Shown: positions 30,787-41,800 of the stretch, one piece after another
Layout: each line of letters opens with the position of its first letter
Numbering within the stretch: position 1 is the first letter of the stretch
Origin: Diacronema lutheri
Lineage: Eukaryota; Haptophyta; Pavlovophyceae; Pavlovales; Pavlovaceae
Assembly: GCA_019448385.1 (NCBI GenBank)
Contig: JAGTXO010000025.1
Coordinates: 186,001-250,000 of the forward strand
DNA length: 64,000 nt
Direction: 5' to 3'
Position numbers and translations under genes: made by a program
Notes under the pieces: generated by a model
The model's input: the letters and a program-made list of their open reading frames with translations, nothing else
The model's database searches: none
What the model was told of the DNA's origin: nothing

Positions 30787-31506
30787 CTACCGCTGCTCGA
30801 CGTAGTTTGCGATGAGCGAGTGCGCGCGCGCGACGAGCCGCTTGCTGTCGTGCAGCGCGCCCTCGACTGCGCGCACGACCGCTGGGTCGAGCGCGGGCGC
30901 GGCGCCGAGCGCGGCGCGGAAGGCGTCAAGGTCGCCCGCCGCAAAGACGGGCTCAATCGGCGATACCTCGAGCGATGGCAGCGCTTCGGGCTCGTCTGAC
31001 GCCATACCGTAGAGCGTGTGCGCGTGCGCACCGCCGTCGGCGCGGATGCGCTCGCCGTCGAGGTTCGCGAGCTTCGGGACGAGACGAAGCACGGTAGGCC
31101 GGTATGCTGGGTGGCCGCAGATCGGGTTCGGCCCGGCGATCTCCTCGTAAAGCTTGCGAAAATAGACGACCGACAGGTTGGGCAACGCGGCGAGGTGGTG
31201 CACCTCATCAAGGTTGGCGATCGCGTTCGCGTCGATGCGAAGCGTGTGGAGTGAGGCGAGCGCGCGGAGCGGTTCGAGGCGCTGTACCTGGTTTGCGCTT
31301 GCGACCAGCACCTTGAGCTGCTCCAGCCCGGCCAATGCGTCGAGCGCGCTGAGGCAGTTGTCGCTCACGTCGAGCGACGTGAGGTTCGCGCACGCGGCGA
31401 CGGGCGCGATGCTGCGCAACGAGAGGCCGACGAGGCTGAGCGTATAGACGCTCTCGATGTCAAACTCGCCCGCGCGCTGCTTGATCTTCTCCACCGTCAG
31501 CTCCAT
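30787..31506 (-). CDS. LRRC61-like leucine-rich-repeat protein
   Basis: Single exon, 239 residues from the ATG at 31506; the open frame extends upstream only from GTG. After a helix with AGEFDIESV come four or five short LRRs (LTSLDVSDNCLSALDAL, LKVLVASANQVQRLEPL, LHTLRIDANAIANLDEV) and an LRR cap with NPICGHPAYRPTVLRLVP and LDGERI. Both the opening (K-R-x-GEF) and the cap resemble vertebrate LRRC61, remembered from its sequence. LRR proteins of this SDS22-like type are often axonemal; the role here is unknown. The gene is divergent with the SH3-protein gene, 65 bp away. Confidence 0.85.
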   Translation of the reverse strand: MELTVEKIKQRAGEFDIESVYTLSLVGLSLRSIAPVAACANLTSLDVSDNCLSALDALAGLEQLKVLVASANQVQRLEPLRALASLHTLRIDANAIANLDEVHHLAALPNLSVVYFRKLYEEIAGPNPICGHPAYRPTVLRLVPKLANLDGERIRADGGAHAHTLYGMASDEPEALPSLEVSPIEPVFAAGDLDAFRAALGAAPALDPAVVRAVEGALHDSKRLVARAHSLIANYVEQR

Positions 31507-31571
31507 CCGCCCGGCCCGGGGCTCGTCCCTAGGCCCAGCCACGGTCGGCCGTTAGAAGAGTTCAAGTCAAA
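31507..31571. promoter_or_regulatory. 65-bp divergent promoter
   Basis: Whole spacer between the LRRC61-like and SH3-protein ATGs. It ends in AGTTCAAGTCAAA directly before the plus-strand ATG. Confidence 0.5.
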
Positions 31572-34500
31572 ATGGCCGGCATGACCCGGCTCGAAATGGC
31601 CGAGCCGGGAGAGCGGCTCGCGCTCCTGGCGCGCGCCGTGCGCGAGGCGCCGTCGTTCACGGTGGCTCGGCCCGCTTCGGCCGAATCGGCGTCACGCCGC
31701 GGCCGCCTCTGGGCGCTGCTCGCCGAGGCGGCGGGCTGCGATCCGTCCGCGTGGCCGCACGGCTTTACTGTCGGCGCGCTTCGCGAGGGCGAACCCGCGG
31801 CGGTCGAGCTCGCGGCTGAGGGCTCGGCGGAGCGCGTGCCCGTGACGCTCGCGCCATTGTCCGACGAGGCATTTGCTCTCGTCCGCGAGGCCCGCTTCGA
31901 ACGCCTCGTCGCGCTCCACTCGGAGCTGATCGCGTGCGCGCGGCTCGCGTGCCCGCATGACTTGCCCGAGCGCGCGCGCGCCGAGCTTGGGCTCGCCGAG
32001 GTCTACGAGTCACACGCGGCGCCTAACCCGGCGCTAGAGCATGCCATGCGCGCGGAGGCGTACGCGCGCCACGAGCTCGACCGCGCCGCACCGCCCGGGG
32101 CACACGGCGCGCAACCCGGGGCGGACGACCTCCCAACGTCGGCGCGCGGCGCGGCGCTCGGCTGGACGGCAGCGCACGCGCTGCTCGTGCGCGCGCTCGT
32201 CGTGCAGGGGCGCGCGGGCACGCGGCTCAGCCATTTTGCGCGCGCCGCCGCCGTCCTCGACACCGCCCTGCGCGTCGTGCACGTGCGCCTCGGCCCGTCG
32301 CACGCGCTCTGCCGGCCTGTGCTCCGGGCGCAGGCGCAGCTCCAGCTTGCGGGCGCGGCCGACTGCGCGCGCGCGCGCGAGCTGGTTGAGCACGAGCTGG
32401 AGCTTGCGCGCAGCGACGCGGGCGTGGGCGAGGACGAGCTACGCGAACTGCGCACCCACATCGCTCACCTGCTCCTCGCCGAGGCCGCCATCGCTGAGCT
32501 GCGAGCCGCGCGGCGAGAGCGGCGGCTTGCACGCGCGGCGCCGGCGGCGGTCGGCCGGCCGGCGACCACGCAAGAGCACAAGGTGGCGGGCGGCGGGCCG
32601 GCGCCCGCGCGCCGCGGCGCCAAGACCGCCAGCGCGGCCGCGATGCCGCTGCGCGCGCTCAACCCGCGCGTGCCGCCGCCGCCGCCGCCGCCCGCCGCAA
32701 GCCCGGCCGCGCCAGCCACGCTGCCGCCGGAGCGCGCGGTGGCTCGCGCCGATGGCGTCGACACGCGCGCATCCGCTGCGTGGCGCACGCACGACGAGAT
32801 TGCGTCACACGTCGCCTCTCTGCGCCGCGAGGCCGCCCGCGTGCTCGAGCTGATCGACGAGTCGGAGGCGGACGCGTGGCGCTCGGCGGCAGCCGCCCCG
32901 GCCGCCGAGCGGCGCGTGAGTTTGTCTCTCGCCGAGCAAGAGCTGCGCGCGAGGCTCGGCATGGCGATCGGGCAGTGGCAGGCCTCCGAAGCGGCGTTCA
33001 CTCGGCTCATCCCGCAGCTCGAGCGGCACTTCGGGTTCGTGCGCGCGCGCCTGCCAGTCAGCCACTGTTGCCGCGCGCCTGCCAGTCAGCCACTGTTGCC
33101 GCGCGCCTGCCAGTCAGCCACTGTTGCCGCGCGCCTGCCAGTCAGCCACTGTTGCCGCGCGCCTGCCAGTCAGCCACTGTTGCCGCGCGCCTGCCAGTCA
33201 GCCACTGTTGCCGCGCGCCTGCCAGTCAGCCACTGTTGCCGCGCGCCTGCCAGTCAGCCACTGTTGCCGCGCGCCTGCCAGTCAGCCACTGTTGCCGCGC
33301 GCCTGCCAGTCAGCCACTGTTGCCGCGCGCCTGCCAGTCAGCCACTGTTGCCGCGCGCCTGCCAGTCAGCCACTGTTGCCGCGCGCCTGCCAGTCAGCCA
33401 CTGTTGCCGCGCGCCTGCCAGTCAGCCACTGTTGCCGCGCGCCTGCCAGTCAGCCACTGTTGCCGCGCGCCTGCCAGTCAGCCACTGTTGCCGCGCGCCT
33501 GCCAGTCAGCCATTGTTATCGCGCACGCGACCCTCGTCGCCACACTCAGTGCGCGCGCCTCGGCCGCCCGCGCGCTAAGCCCGGCGCGTGTCCGCGCCGC
33601 CGTCCGCGCCGCGCGCGCAGGCTCGCGGCGGGCCGCTCGCTCGACGCATGGCGAATGCTCGCCATCGTGCGGCTGCAGCAGCGGCGCATCGACGCGGCCG
33701 CCGGCGCGATCGCACACGCTCGCGTAACATACCGCGCGGTGCACGGCCCAGGCTCAGACGCTGAGCTCGGCTGCACGCTCGCGCTCGCCGACGTGCGCGC
33801 GCAGCTCGCCGAGTGGCGCGAGGCGACCTCGATTCTAAAAGCGGCGCTCGAGGAAAGTCGCACGCTTGACGCTGCGGATGCACGGGCGGTGAGCAGCGCG
33901 CGCTCTGCACCCGCAGCGGACGCGCGCGCGCGCCGCCACTCACGCGAGCCGCGCGCCGCTCACCGCACGCCACATCGCGCGCCGCGTGCCGCCTTTCGCA
34001 CAGCTGCGCAAGCCGCAGAGCGCACAACACGCGCTCAAATGGGGCTTCAACGGGCCAGTCCGGGAGTCCGACGCCACGGACGGCGGACGGCTGCTCGCGA
34101 CTGCGCTCTACGCCTACTTGCCTGACGAGCGGCGCGCGAGCAGCCACCTGCAGCTCGCGCCCGGCGAGACGGTTGAGGTGCTACGTCACCACGACTCGGG
34201 TGCCGATCGGCTCGGCGGCCCGTGGGCGTTCGGCCGGCTTCGCGGTCAAACTGGGTGGTTCCCCGCAAGCTACGTGAGGCGCGTGCCGCCCGCCAACGAG
34301 AGGTCGGCGCGCACGGAGAAGCTGCTCGAAGCGCTTGCGCTCGTGCTGCTCGCCAGCCGCGAGCAGCAGGCGCCTCTGCCCGGCCAGCTCCTTGACGTGG
34401 AGCGCGTGCGCGCACTGCTTGGGCTCGGCACGAGCCACGGCGGCGTCAGCGAGGCCGGCGTAGATGGCCGCGCCGCGGACGGCGCCGAAGCCGGAATGCA

Positions 34501-34609
34501 GGGCTGCCCGCTGAGCGCGTCGGTTCTTGGGCTGCCGACGGCGGACGTGCTGCTCGCGGCGAGCATGAGAAGCTCAGGCAGCGCTGGTGGCGAGGTGGTG
34601 GGCAGGTGA
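31572..34609 (+). CDS. Alpha-helical (TPR-like) and SH3-domain protein
   Basis: Three exons: 31572-33040 (or 33034), 33621-33888, 34019-34609; about 775 residues. Residues 90-310 are helical-repeat-like (LVALHSELIACARLA, AAVLDTALRVVHVRLGPSHAL, ARELVEHELELA), then a Pro-rich linker, and more helices that continue across the first intron (LAAGRSLDAWRMLAIVRLQQRR, HARVTYRAVHGPGSDAEL). The SH3 domain lies near residues 600-670: ALYAYLPDE, QLAPGETVEVL, WAFGRLRGQTGWFPASYVRRV. The combination recalls adaptor proteins; no partner is evident. The first donor is ambiguous: GG|GTTCGT or the GC donor GT|GCGCGC, both in frame. The acceptor of exon 3 is also approximate. The first intron is occupied by a 28-bp array starting at the donor. 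Confidence 0.78.
33045..33512 (+). repeat. 28-bp intronic minisatellite, about 17 copies
   Basis: Perfect or nearly perfect 28-bp units (GCCAGTCAGCCACTGTTGCC plus GCGCGCCT). The last copy is diverged (CATTGTTATCGCGCACGC). The array begins within a few bases of the 5' splice site and is stop-free in all three sense frames. Confidence 0.95.
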
Positions 34610-34703
34610 TTTGCGCAAGTCGTTTGTGCTCGTTGCGCGTGTGTCAAGGTGTGTGCGCTGGTGACTGGAGGTCGCCTCAGCGCCCTTTGTCTGTCAGAAG
34701 GCC

Positions 34704-35657
34704 CTACGCTGCCCTCAGCCTGAGCGGCTGCGGCGACGACGAGAGCTCCGCCCGCCGCTCCATGTCGTGCAGCTGCTTGGAGAGCAGGACCTGCTCCGCG
34801 CGCTGGCGCGGCGTCAGCTTCGCCATCTCGTCAAGCGAGACCGCGATCACCGCCGCTTCAATGCTGAGCTTGTGTCTGTGCCCCAAGCGCTCTGTGCTGC
34901 CATCGCCGCCCTTCGGCGTCCGCGCGTCCGCCTTGCGAACCCCGCCGTCGACACGCGGCGGCGTGACCTTGCTCAGCGCGTCGGCGCTGGCCTGCGGCGG
35001 CTCGGCGCGGCAGGCGGCAGGCGGCAGCACGGGCAGAGTGCGTGTGAGCCGCACCATCCGCCGTGGCATCGCCGCCGGCTGGTTCTCGAGCATGTAGCTG
35101 CGCACCATGGCCTCGAGGTCGGGAGACATCTCGTGGCCTGCGCGGACGGTCTCGGACGAGATCTTTGACTTCCACATCAGAAACTTCCAAAAGCACGCCT
35201 GCGTCGAGAGCGTCACGTGCGAGCCGCGCCCGACGTCGGTCGGCGTGAACAGCCAGCGCCAGTAGAGCGACCATGCATCGCCGAAGGGCACGTCGAGCAG
35301 GTCCGACTTGAGCTCGAAGACGAGGCCGCGCTGCAGGTCGCACAGCGCCCATTGCGACCACACGCACTGGCTGGCGCGCACGGGCGAGAGTGGGTTGTCG
35401 ATGCGCTGCTTGAACGTCACGGTGCGCCGCTGCCGTTGGCCGTCGTCCGTCCACGCGCCGACAACGCCGTTGAGCGCGTCCTGCGCCTTGAGATGCCAGT
35501 CCTGCGTGAAGCGTGACTCATCCGCAAAGAGCAGCTGCCAGACCGTGTCAGGCGCCCAGCCCAGGTCGAACTGCAATGTCACGTGCTCGAGCGGCTCGAA
35601 CGCATCGCGCTCGTCGGGGTGCGTTGGATCGGCTGCCGAGCCAGACGCACGGAACAT
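34704..35657 (-). CDS. VASt-domain protein, probable sterol/lipid transfer
   Basis: Single exon, 317 residues. Residues 20-200 match the VASt (StART-like) fold: a strand FEPLEHVTLQFDLGWAPDTVWQLLFAD, the RRTVTFKQRIDNPLSPVRASQC segment, and LLDVPFGDAWSLYWRWLFTP followed by amphipathic strands. VASt domains move sterols at membrane contact sites (Lam/GRAMD1 family). Here no GRAM domain or transmembrane anchor is visible, so it may be soluble; the C-terminal third is basic and disordered. It is divergent with IBA57 across 90 bp. Confidence 0.75.
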   Translation of the reverse strand: MFRASGSAADPTHPDERDAFEPLEHVTLQFDLGWAPDTVWQLLFADESRFTQDWHLKAQDALNGVVGAWTDDGQRQRRTVTFKQRIDNPLSPVRASQCVWSQWALCDLQRGLVFELKSDLLDVPFGDAWSLYWRWLFTPTDVGRGSHVTLSTQACFWKFLMWKSKISSETVRAGHEMSPDLEAMVRSYMLENQPAAMPRRMVRLTRTLPVLPPAACRAEPPQASADALSKVTPPRVDGGVRKADARTPKGGDGSTERLGHRHKLSIEAAVIAVSLDEMAKLTPRQRAEQVLLSKQLHDMERRAELSSSPQPLRLRAA

Positions 35658-35747
35658 TGCGCGCGCGCGCGCACAGCGCGGCCGGCGGAAAAGTCAGACA
35701 AGGCCGTCTTCGCGTTCTGCGTTCGGATCTCGGATCAAGTCTTTGCG
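35658..35747. promoter_or_regulatory. 90-bp divergent promoter, VASt protein / IBA57
   Basis: Spacer between divergent ATGs. It contains a GC alternating run and GGAAAAGTCAGAC at 35688-35700, similar to the AAAGTCG element seen in other start-proximal spacers. Confidence 0.5.
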
Positions 35748-36908
35748 ATGGCGATGGCGATGGGGCAGGCCGCCCTCTCGAAGCCGCGGTGGCACGTCGT
35801 GCTCGCATCGCGCGCGCTGCTCGCGGTGCGCGGCGCGGACGCGCGGAGCTTCTTGCAGGGCCTCGTGACAAATGACATGACAGCCGTCGCGCCCGGCGCA
35901 CCGGCGCACGCCGCGTTCCTCAACAGGCAGGGGCGCGTGCTCTTCGACGCGCTCATCTCGGCGCCCGAGCCGTCGCAGGTCTCCTACCTGCTCGACTGCG
36001 ACCGGCTGGTGCGCCCCGCGCTGCACGCACACCTGCGCAAATTTCGGCTACGCGCAGACGTCGACTTTGACGAAGTTGACGCTGACGACCGCTCGATCGT
36101 CGTGCTGAGCGGCCCCGAGCACGTTGCGAGCGACGTCGCTTCGCTCGTCCGCCAGCTCGCGGGCGTTCCGGGCTCGATGATCGCGCGCGACCCGCGGCGG
36201 GCGGAGCTTGGGTACCGCGCGATCGTACCCACCGCCGCCCTGCATACCGGCGCGCTCTCAGCCGAGGGCTCATGCGAGATCGATGGCGGCGCGCACGAGG
36301 TCTGCCGCTTGTTGCTTGGCTGCGCAGAAGGCGCCGATGACCTGCCGCCGGGCGAGGCGCTGCCCCTCGAGTCCAATCTTGACATGCACCGCGCGATCAG
36401 CTTCAGCAAGGGCTGCTACCTCGGCCAGGAGCTCACCGCGCGCACGCACTTCACCGGCGTCGTGCGCAAACGGCTACTGCCCGTTGTGCGCCTCGGCCCA
36501 GGCTCTGAGCCGGCGACAGCCGACGCGATCGGCGAGTGGCCCGTCGGGCTGTCGCATCTGCCGGGCTGGTGCAAGCAGCCGGCCGCCGCGCGCGCGCTGC
36601 GCCGCCTTGACGAGCTTCCCGGCGGGGCCTCTGCGCACATTTGCGCGCCCAGCTCGCCCGTCTCGCTGTGTGGCGATGGCGGCTCGTCGCTCGGCAAGCT
36701 GCGCTCAAGCGCGTACGGCACATTTGGACTTGCGCTGCTGCGCTTCGAGACGCTCCTCGAGGACGAGGGCGCCGAGCTCGCGTGCACGCCCGAGTCGGGC
36801 GGCGAGGGCGGCACGGGCGCTGCTGAGGGCATCCGCCTGCGAGCGATCCTTCCGCCGTGGGTACGGCCGGCCATCCCGTCTGCCGCCTCCGCCGCTTCCT
36901 CCTCCTGA
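35748..36908 (+). CDS. IBA57: IBA57, iron-sulfur cluster assembly factor (YgfZ/GcvT family)
   Basis: Single exon, 386 residues. The folate-binding GcvT fold is recognisable: RALLAVRGADARSFLQGLVTNDM near residue 25, FLNRQGRVLFDALI, and the diagnostic YgfZ/IBA57 signature KGCYLGQELTAR near residue 227 containing the conserved Cys. By family it acts late in mitochondrial (or plastid) 4Fe-4S assembly with ISCA proteins. The start was chosen as the first of three clustered ATGs (35748, 35754, 35760). The region after residue 260 is longer and more Gly/Ala-rich than usual. No obvious presequence is visible, so the compartment is uncertain. Confidence 0.9.
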   Translation: MAMAMGQAALSKPRWHVVLASRALLAVRGADARSFLQGLVTNDMTAVAPGAPAHAAFLNRQGRVLFDALISAPEPSQVSYLLDCDRLVRPALHAHLRKFRLRADVDFDEVDADDRSIVVLSGPEHVASDVASLVRQLAGVPGSMIARDPRRAELGYRAIVPTAALHTGALSAEGSCEIDGGAHEVCRLLLGCAEGADDLPPGEALPLESNLDMHRAISFSKGCYLGQELTARTHFTGVVRKRLLPVVRLGPGSEPATADAIGEWPVGLSHLPGWCKQPAAARALRRLDELPGGASAHICAPSSPVSLCGDGGSSLGKLRSSAYGTFGLALLRFETLLEDEGAELACTPESGGEGGTGAAEGIRLRAILPPWVRPAIPSAASAASSS

Positions 36909-37010
36909 CTCGGGTGCGCATGTCGCCTGGCAGCTTGCCGAGCAGCAGTGGCGCCCGCGGCGCTTGTGACACCCGGTCTCCCTCTGATTCTCGCTGTCTC
37001 GATGCCAATC

Positions 37011-38799
37011 TCAGGCAAAATCGGAGTCGTCCGACTCGACGTGCAGCAGCGCGCGTCGCGGCCGCGTGCCTCCGTGCGGCGGCACGGCCCGGGCGGCACG
37101 GCCGCCCACCGCAACGCGCGGCTGCCCGTGCAGCGCTTGTGCGGAGCCATTCCGCAACATCGGCGTGTGCCCCGCCGCCGTGCGCGAGCGCTCATCGCCT
37201 GCGGGGAAATGTGCGCCGCGCCGCGCGGCGGGCACACCGCGCGCGAGCGCGCTGCTGTCGCGCAGGCGGTGCGTAACAGTGGTTCGGAGCGTAACAGTAG
37301 TTCGGAGCGCGTCCGCGCGCGTCTCGTCCTCGTCGCCGTCGGCATCGAGGGAAAGGTCGATGACGCCGCCGCCGACCCCCTCGCGCCGATTGGCGGCCGA
37401 TGAGATCGCGACGGCCGCGCGATGGGGATCGATGGGACAATCGGGTTCGCGCAAGGCGACATCAGAGCGCGGCGCTGAGCGCGCACCCGTCAAAGCCGCC
37501 AGCACGGCGTTCTCACCATCGAGTTCGGGCGAGACCGCGTGACGCAGGCGGCGTGCGGGGGGCGCCGGGCTTCGCTCAGCGCGCGCCGAGTGCGGGGACG
37601 CGCGCCGCCAAAGCTGCTGCGGCTGATGTTGGCGCGACGACGGCTGCTGCTGGCGCGGAGGCGGCTGTCGCGGCCTGTGCGTGGGCTGCCTCCACCGGCC
37701 GCTGCACGCGTCGCACAGCCACTCGCCCTCCGGCACCTCCGCGAGCGCCGGCTCTGCGCAGAAGGTGTGGCAGCCGGCGTTGCACGCGTCGCACAGCAGC
37801 AGCACGTCCTCGTGCTGCGAAGAGCCGCACACTTCGCACATGATCTCCGATTCCTCATCGCCGAGACCTTGTCCGAGCCAACCGTCGTCCTCCGACAGGT
37901 CGCGCCACGCGTCCGCCGAATCCGCGGCGGCGCCACCGGCCTGCCCTTGCTGCGCGCGGCGCGGCGGAAGGACGCACGCAATAGCGGCACGCGGCGCACG
38001 GCGCGGGAGAGGGCTGACTGTGAGGGCTGGGCGGTGGGGCGCAAGCCGCACGTCGAATCAGGCGCGCACGGTGCGGGATGCACGCGTTGCGGCGAGGCGC
38101 GGGGCCGCTCACCGCGAGCGAACGGTCCGTGCAGACGAAGGCAGATCTCCGCTTGCCGTGCGCAATGTCCTGGATCTCGCGCATTACCGCCTTGCACAAT
38201 GGGCAGCAGTTGGCCCGCTCCGCCCACTTGATGATGCACGCATAGTGGAAGCGGTGGTCGCAGCAATCGAGCTGCGCATAGCAGCAGCCGTCCATGCCGT
38301 CGCAGCAGATCGAGCAGTCGTCGAGCGCGCGCGCGCCGAGCGGCGAGCGTGCGCTGGACGCACCGGGCGGCGCATTCTCGTCGTTCGTGCGTAAGCTCAC
38401 GTTGCCGCCGGCTGAGAGCCGCTGCTGCACAGGGACGTGTGACGTCCGATTTCGTGGCGACGTGCGCACGGGTGGCGAGGGCGAGGCGAGCACGCTGGGC
38501 TGACGAGCACACCCAGGCGGTGCGTCGAAGTGTAAGCGCGGACCAGCCGCACCGTACGTCGCCAGCGGCCTCGATGCACCGCCCGGGTAGCGCGGTGCGA
38601 AAGGTGCGGGCCCAGCAAGTCGCCCGTTGACATTGCCGTTGAAAGCCGACGGGAAGAGACGTGCCGCGCCTGCCGCGGCGCCCGCGCCCGCCGAGGCGCC
38701 GCGCAGGTCGAACGAACCGCTCGCGAGCGCCCGATTGCGCCTCTGAAGCGCCTCGATACGATTTGCTTCCATCCGCGCGCGCTGCTCAGAGGTCAGCAT
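37011..38799 (-). CDS. RING-finger plus PHD-finger protein (PHRF1-like arrangement)
   Basis: Two exons, 38799-38113 and 37949-37011; 541 residues. The N-terminus MLTSEQRARMEANRIEALQR resembles the RPA-binding helix of SMARCAL1-type proteins (inference). A RING-H2 follows at residues 158-205: CSICCDGMDGCCYAQL, CDHRFHYACIIKW, CCPLCK. A PHD lies near 255-305: CEVCGSSQHEDVLLLCDAC, CHTFCAEPAL, WLCDACSG. The RING-then-PHD order matches PHRF1-type E3 ligases that bind RNA polymerase II or chromatin. The C-terminal half is basic and disordered apart from VIDLSLDADGDEDE, which looks like a SUMO-interacting motif. The stop is 103 bp from the convergent IBA57 stop. Confidence 0.82.
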
Positions 38800-38867
38800 C
38801 GCGTTTGAGCTCGAACTCCCACCATCCCATGTCCGGACCTTCCGGACTCTAGGCGTTGCGACTGAGC

Positions 38868-38894
38868 TGAGTCAGAAGACGTGAGTCGGACTCA
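38868..38894. promoter_or_regulatory. TGAGTCA sites between two minus-strand genes
   Basis: TGAGTCA at 38868-38874 and the palindrome TGAGTCGGACTCA at 38882-38894, which overlaps the stop codon of the Tudor-like gene and lies about 70 bp upstream of the RING/PHD start. AP-1/bZIP-like by sequence. Confidence 0.45.
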
Positions 38895-41800
38895 TCGAGT
38901 CGTGAGGACCGTCGGCGGCCCAAGGAAGCCTTCGCTCCGCGCGCGTGGCGCGACCGCAGGCGTGCTGCCGCGCATTCGACGCAGCCGCTCCTGAAGCTCG
39001 GCGCGTGCAGCGTGCAGCTCGATCACCGTCTGCGCGCGCCGCATGTCGGGCGCGCCCTCGAGGGACTCGAGCGCGGCGAGGCGCGCGCGCAGCTGGTCCC
39101 TGCGCGCGCGCATCTGCTCGAGGCTGCCCAGCGAGCCGCTCGTGCACTGTGGAGGGTGATGCGGCGCGGCGCGGCGCGGCGCGGCGCGGCGCGGCGGGGC
39201 GCGGCGCAGCGATGGTTGGCGTGGCGCGAGCACGGGTAGCACGCGGGAGGCGTGGCGGGCGCAGCGCGACGAAACGCGGCTGTGCGCACGCACCAGCGCA
39301 CGGACGTCGCTCGTCTGGCTGCTGTGTGCAAAGTGCAGACCGCCCAGCGCGAGCTGCTGCAGCTGCAGCTGCGCGCTCGCACTCGGCTCGACGTGGACGC
39401 GCGAGGGCGAGAGCGCGGGCTGCGATGCGGCGTGTGCGCGCGCGTGCCAGCGCGAATGCTCGTCGCGTGGCTCAGCGAGGCTCCCGCCATCATCGTCGTC
39501 AGCGTCATCAATCCGTCGCTCGAACTGGCCGGCGGTGCGTGCGCGCAGAGCGGAACGCACGCCGCGCGTGCCGCCGCCGCCGCCGTAGGGCGCGGCCGCG
39601 CGCGTCTCCTCGGGCGGCAGTTCGAGAGCGCTCTCGACGGCCTGTTTGACGAGCGCGTGCAGGCTCACTTCGAGCGTGCGCCGCGCGGCGTCGGCACGCG
39701 CCTCGTCTGCGGCCGTGCGCGACGCGCTCTGCGCGCGCGTGTCCCCCTCGGCGCGCGACAATGTGAGCGCCTCGGACGCGCGCGTGGCCGTGTGCGCGGC
39801 TGCCGTCGCCGCCTCGGATGCGCGTAACGCCGCGTCCGCACGCTCGGCCGCAGAGCGGACCGCTTCCGCCGCGCCTGTCCGCTCCGCGGCGGTTTCTGCC
39901 TCGAGCCGCTCAATCTTGGCGCTCAGCGCGGCGAGCTCCTTGCCCACAGAGCCCACCTGCTCGCCCAATGCCGCGCGCGTGTGCGCCATCTCCGCCGCGT
40001 GCTCTGCGGCGGCCGCAGCCGCCGCGTCGCGCGCGGCGCGGCTCGCCACTGCTGTGAGCGGGCCCGTTGCCTGGGGTGCTCCACTCGAGCGGCCCGATAT
40101 GGTCGCCTGGCGCACGCGCTCGGGTGGCACCGCGTCCTCCACGTCGCCATCGTCGTAGCTGATCGTATACGAGCGGCCGTGGCCGCGGCCGCGGACTCCG
40201 TCGGGCGCGACGGCGCTCACATGACCGAAGAAGAGCGTGCCCTCGCCCTTCCAGTCCGCGAGCACGCGTGTGCCCACGCCGAGCGGCGCCTCGCGCACGG
40301 ACGCGTCAGGCGGCAGCTCTGCGCGCGCCGCGCCCGCCGCCGCGGCCTCGGGCTCCTTGCGCACGCGGCTGAGCGGCACGCCCGCCTCAAATGCCCCGTC
40401 GTCGTAACAGACGTCGTAACAGACGTCTTGACTGACTGAAGAGCTCGGCTCGGGGCCGCCAGCAGCGGACGCAACGGCGTGGATGACACCGCCGTACCAG
40501 CTGCCATGACCGCGCCAGTCAGCAAGCACGCGCTCGCCCGCGGCGAACGCACCGGCAGCAGGCGGCGCGCGCGCGGCGGGCGGCGGCCGCTGCGAGACAC
40601 TTGTCGGCTGCGCGTCTGTGGGCGAGCCCGGCGCGTCTGCTCGCCGGCCGTGAGTGTGGCCGCTCGTCTTGTGTGGCAGCGGCGGCCTATGCGCGACATC
40701 GCCACCGCCGTCGACGGCCGCGTCAGCGTGCCGCTCCGCCTCGCCGCCATGCTGCGCGCTTCCCAAATCGCCGCCATGCTGCGCGCTCCCCAAATCGCCG
40801 CCATGCCTGGCGAGGGAATCGCGCGGCTGCGCGTGCGGCTGCGCGGCGCTCAGCGCGGGGACGAGCGCGGCGGCGATGATTGCGCCGACGGCGAGCGTGT
40901 CTGGCGGGTAGGCGAATTGCGCCGTGCCGGATGCGTCGGGCGAGCCGCCATGCCAGCGCAGCGCCAGCAGTACGCCGCATGGGGCGCTCGCGGCCTTGCC
41001 GGCGGCCGGCGGAAGCGGCACGGCAAGCGCGCAGCCATCGAAAAGTGAGTTGGGGCTCGACGCGTCGATCAGCACGGGCTGGCGTGACTCGAGGGCACGT
41101 CGCGCCACCGTCGTCGCCACCGCCGCCGCCGAGCCGAGCGCGCGCCCGCCGCGTGTCCACGAGGCGTAAAGTGCAAGTGGCGAGCGGCCGCTGGCCGGCC
41201 TGCCGGCGACGCGCGCGCCCGCATACGGAGCGAGGCCTGCGGAGCTGTCGACATGGTCGGCGGCAAAGACGATCACCGCATCCGCGTACAGCAGCGGTGC
41301 GATCGTGCGCAGCGCCCCAATCCACCCGCCGCCGCCGCTGCCAGGCGCGTCGGCATTGGCATTGCCGCCGGCGGCATGCGCGCTATCGTGATGCGCACCG
41401 TGCGCGTCCGCGGCGGCTCCGGCGCTGCTGCCGAGCATGCCTAGGAGCAGCGTCGCCCTGAGCAACTCGGGCACGAGCGATGCCTCCCGTGCCATCCCCG
41501 GCGCCATTGCGGACAGGCGGTCGCGTACGGCAGCACGAGCCCACTGCGCGTCGGGAGCTGTGCCCACGGCCTCCGCAACCGCCGCGAGCACACCCGCACC
41601 CGCGCTGCCGTGCGCGCGCGAAAGGGAGCCGTGCATCGATTCGGCGGAGGCGGCGCGCGAGGCAGTGCTGCTCGCCTCGTCCTCTTCGGCGCCGTAGCGT
41701 ACGCGCCTGCCGCTGTGCGCCCTTTCATACGGGGAGGCGGACCTGCCTTGCTGCCGCGAGAAGCGCAGCGCCTCGGCGATGCCACGCGCGCCGCCCGCGC

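Noticed and set aside
32780-33727. Cys/Pro-rich peptide repeats encoded by the 28-bp array
   Set aside because: Frame cycles through the 28-bp unit, and flanking helical exons join in phase when it is spliced out.
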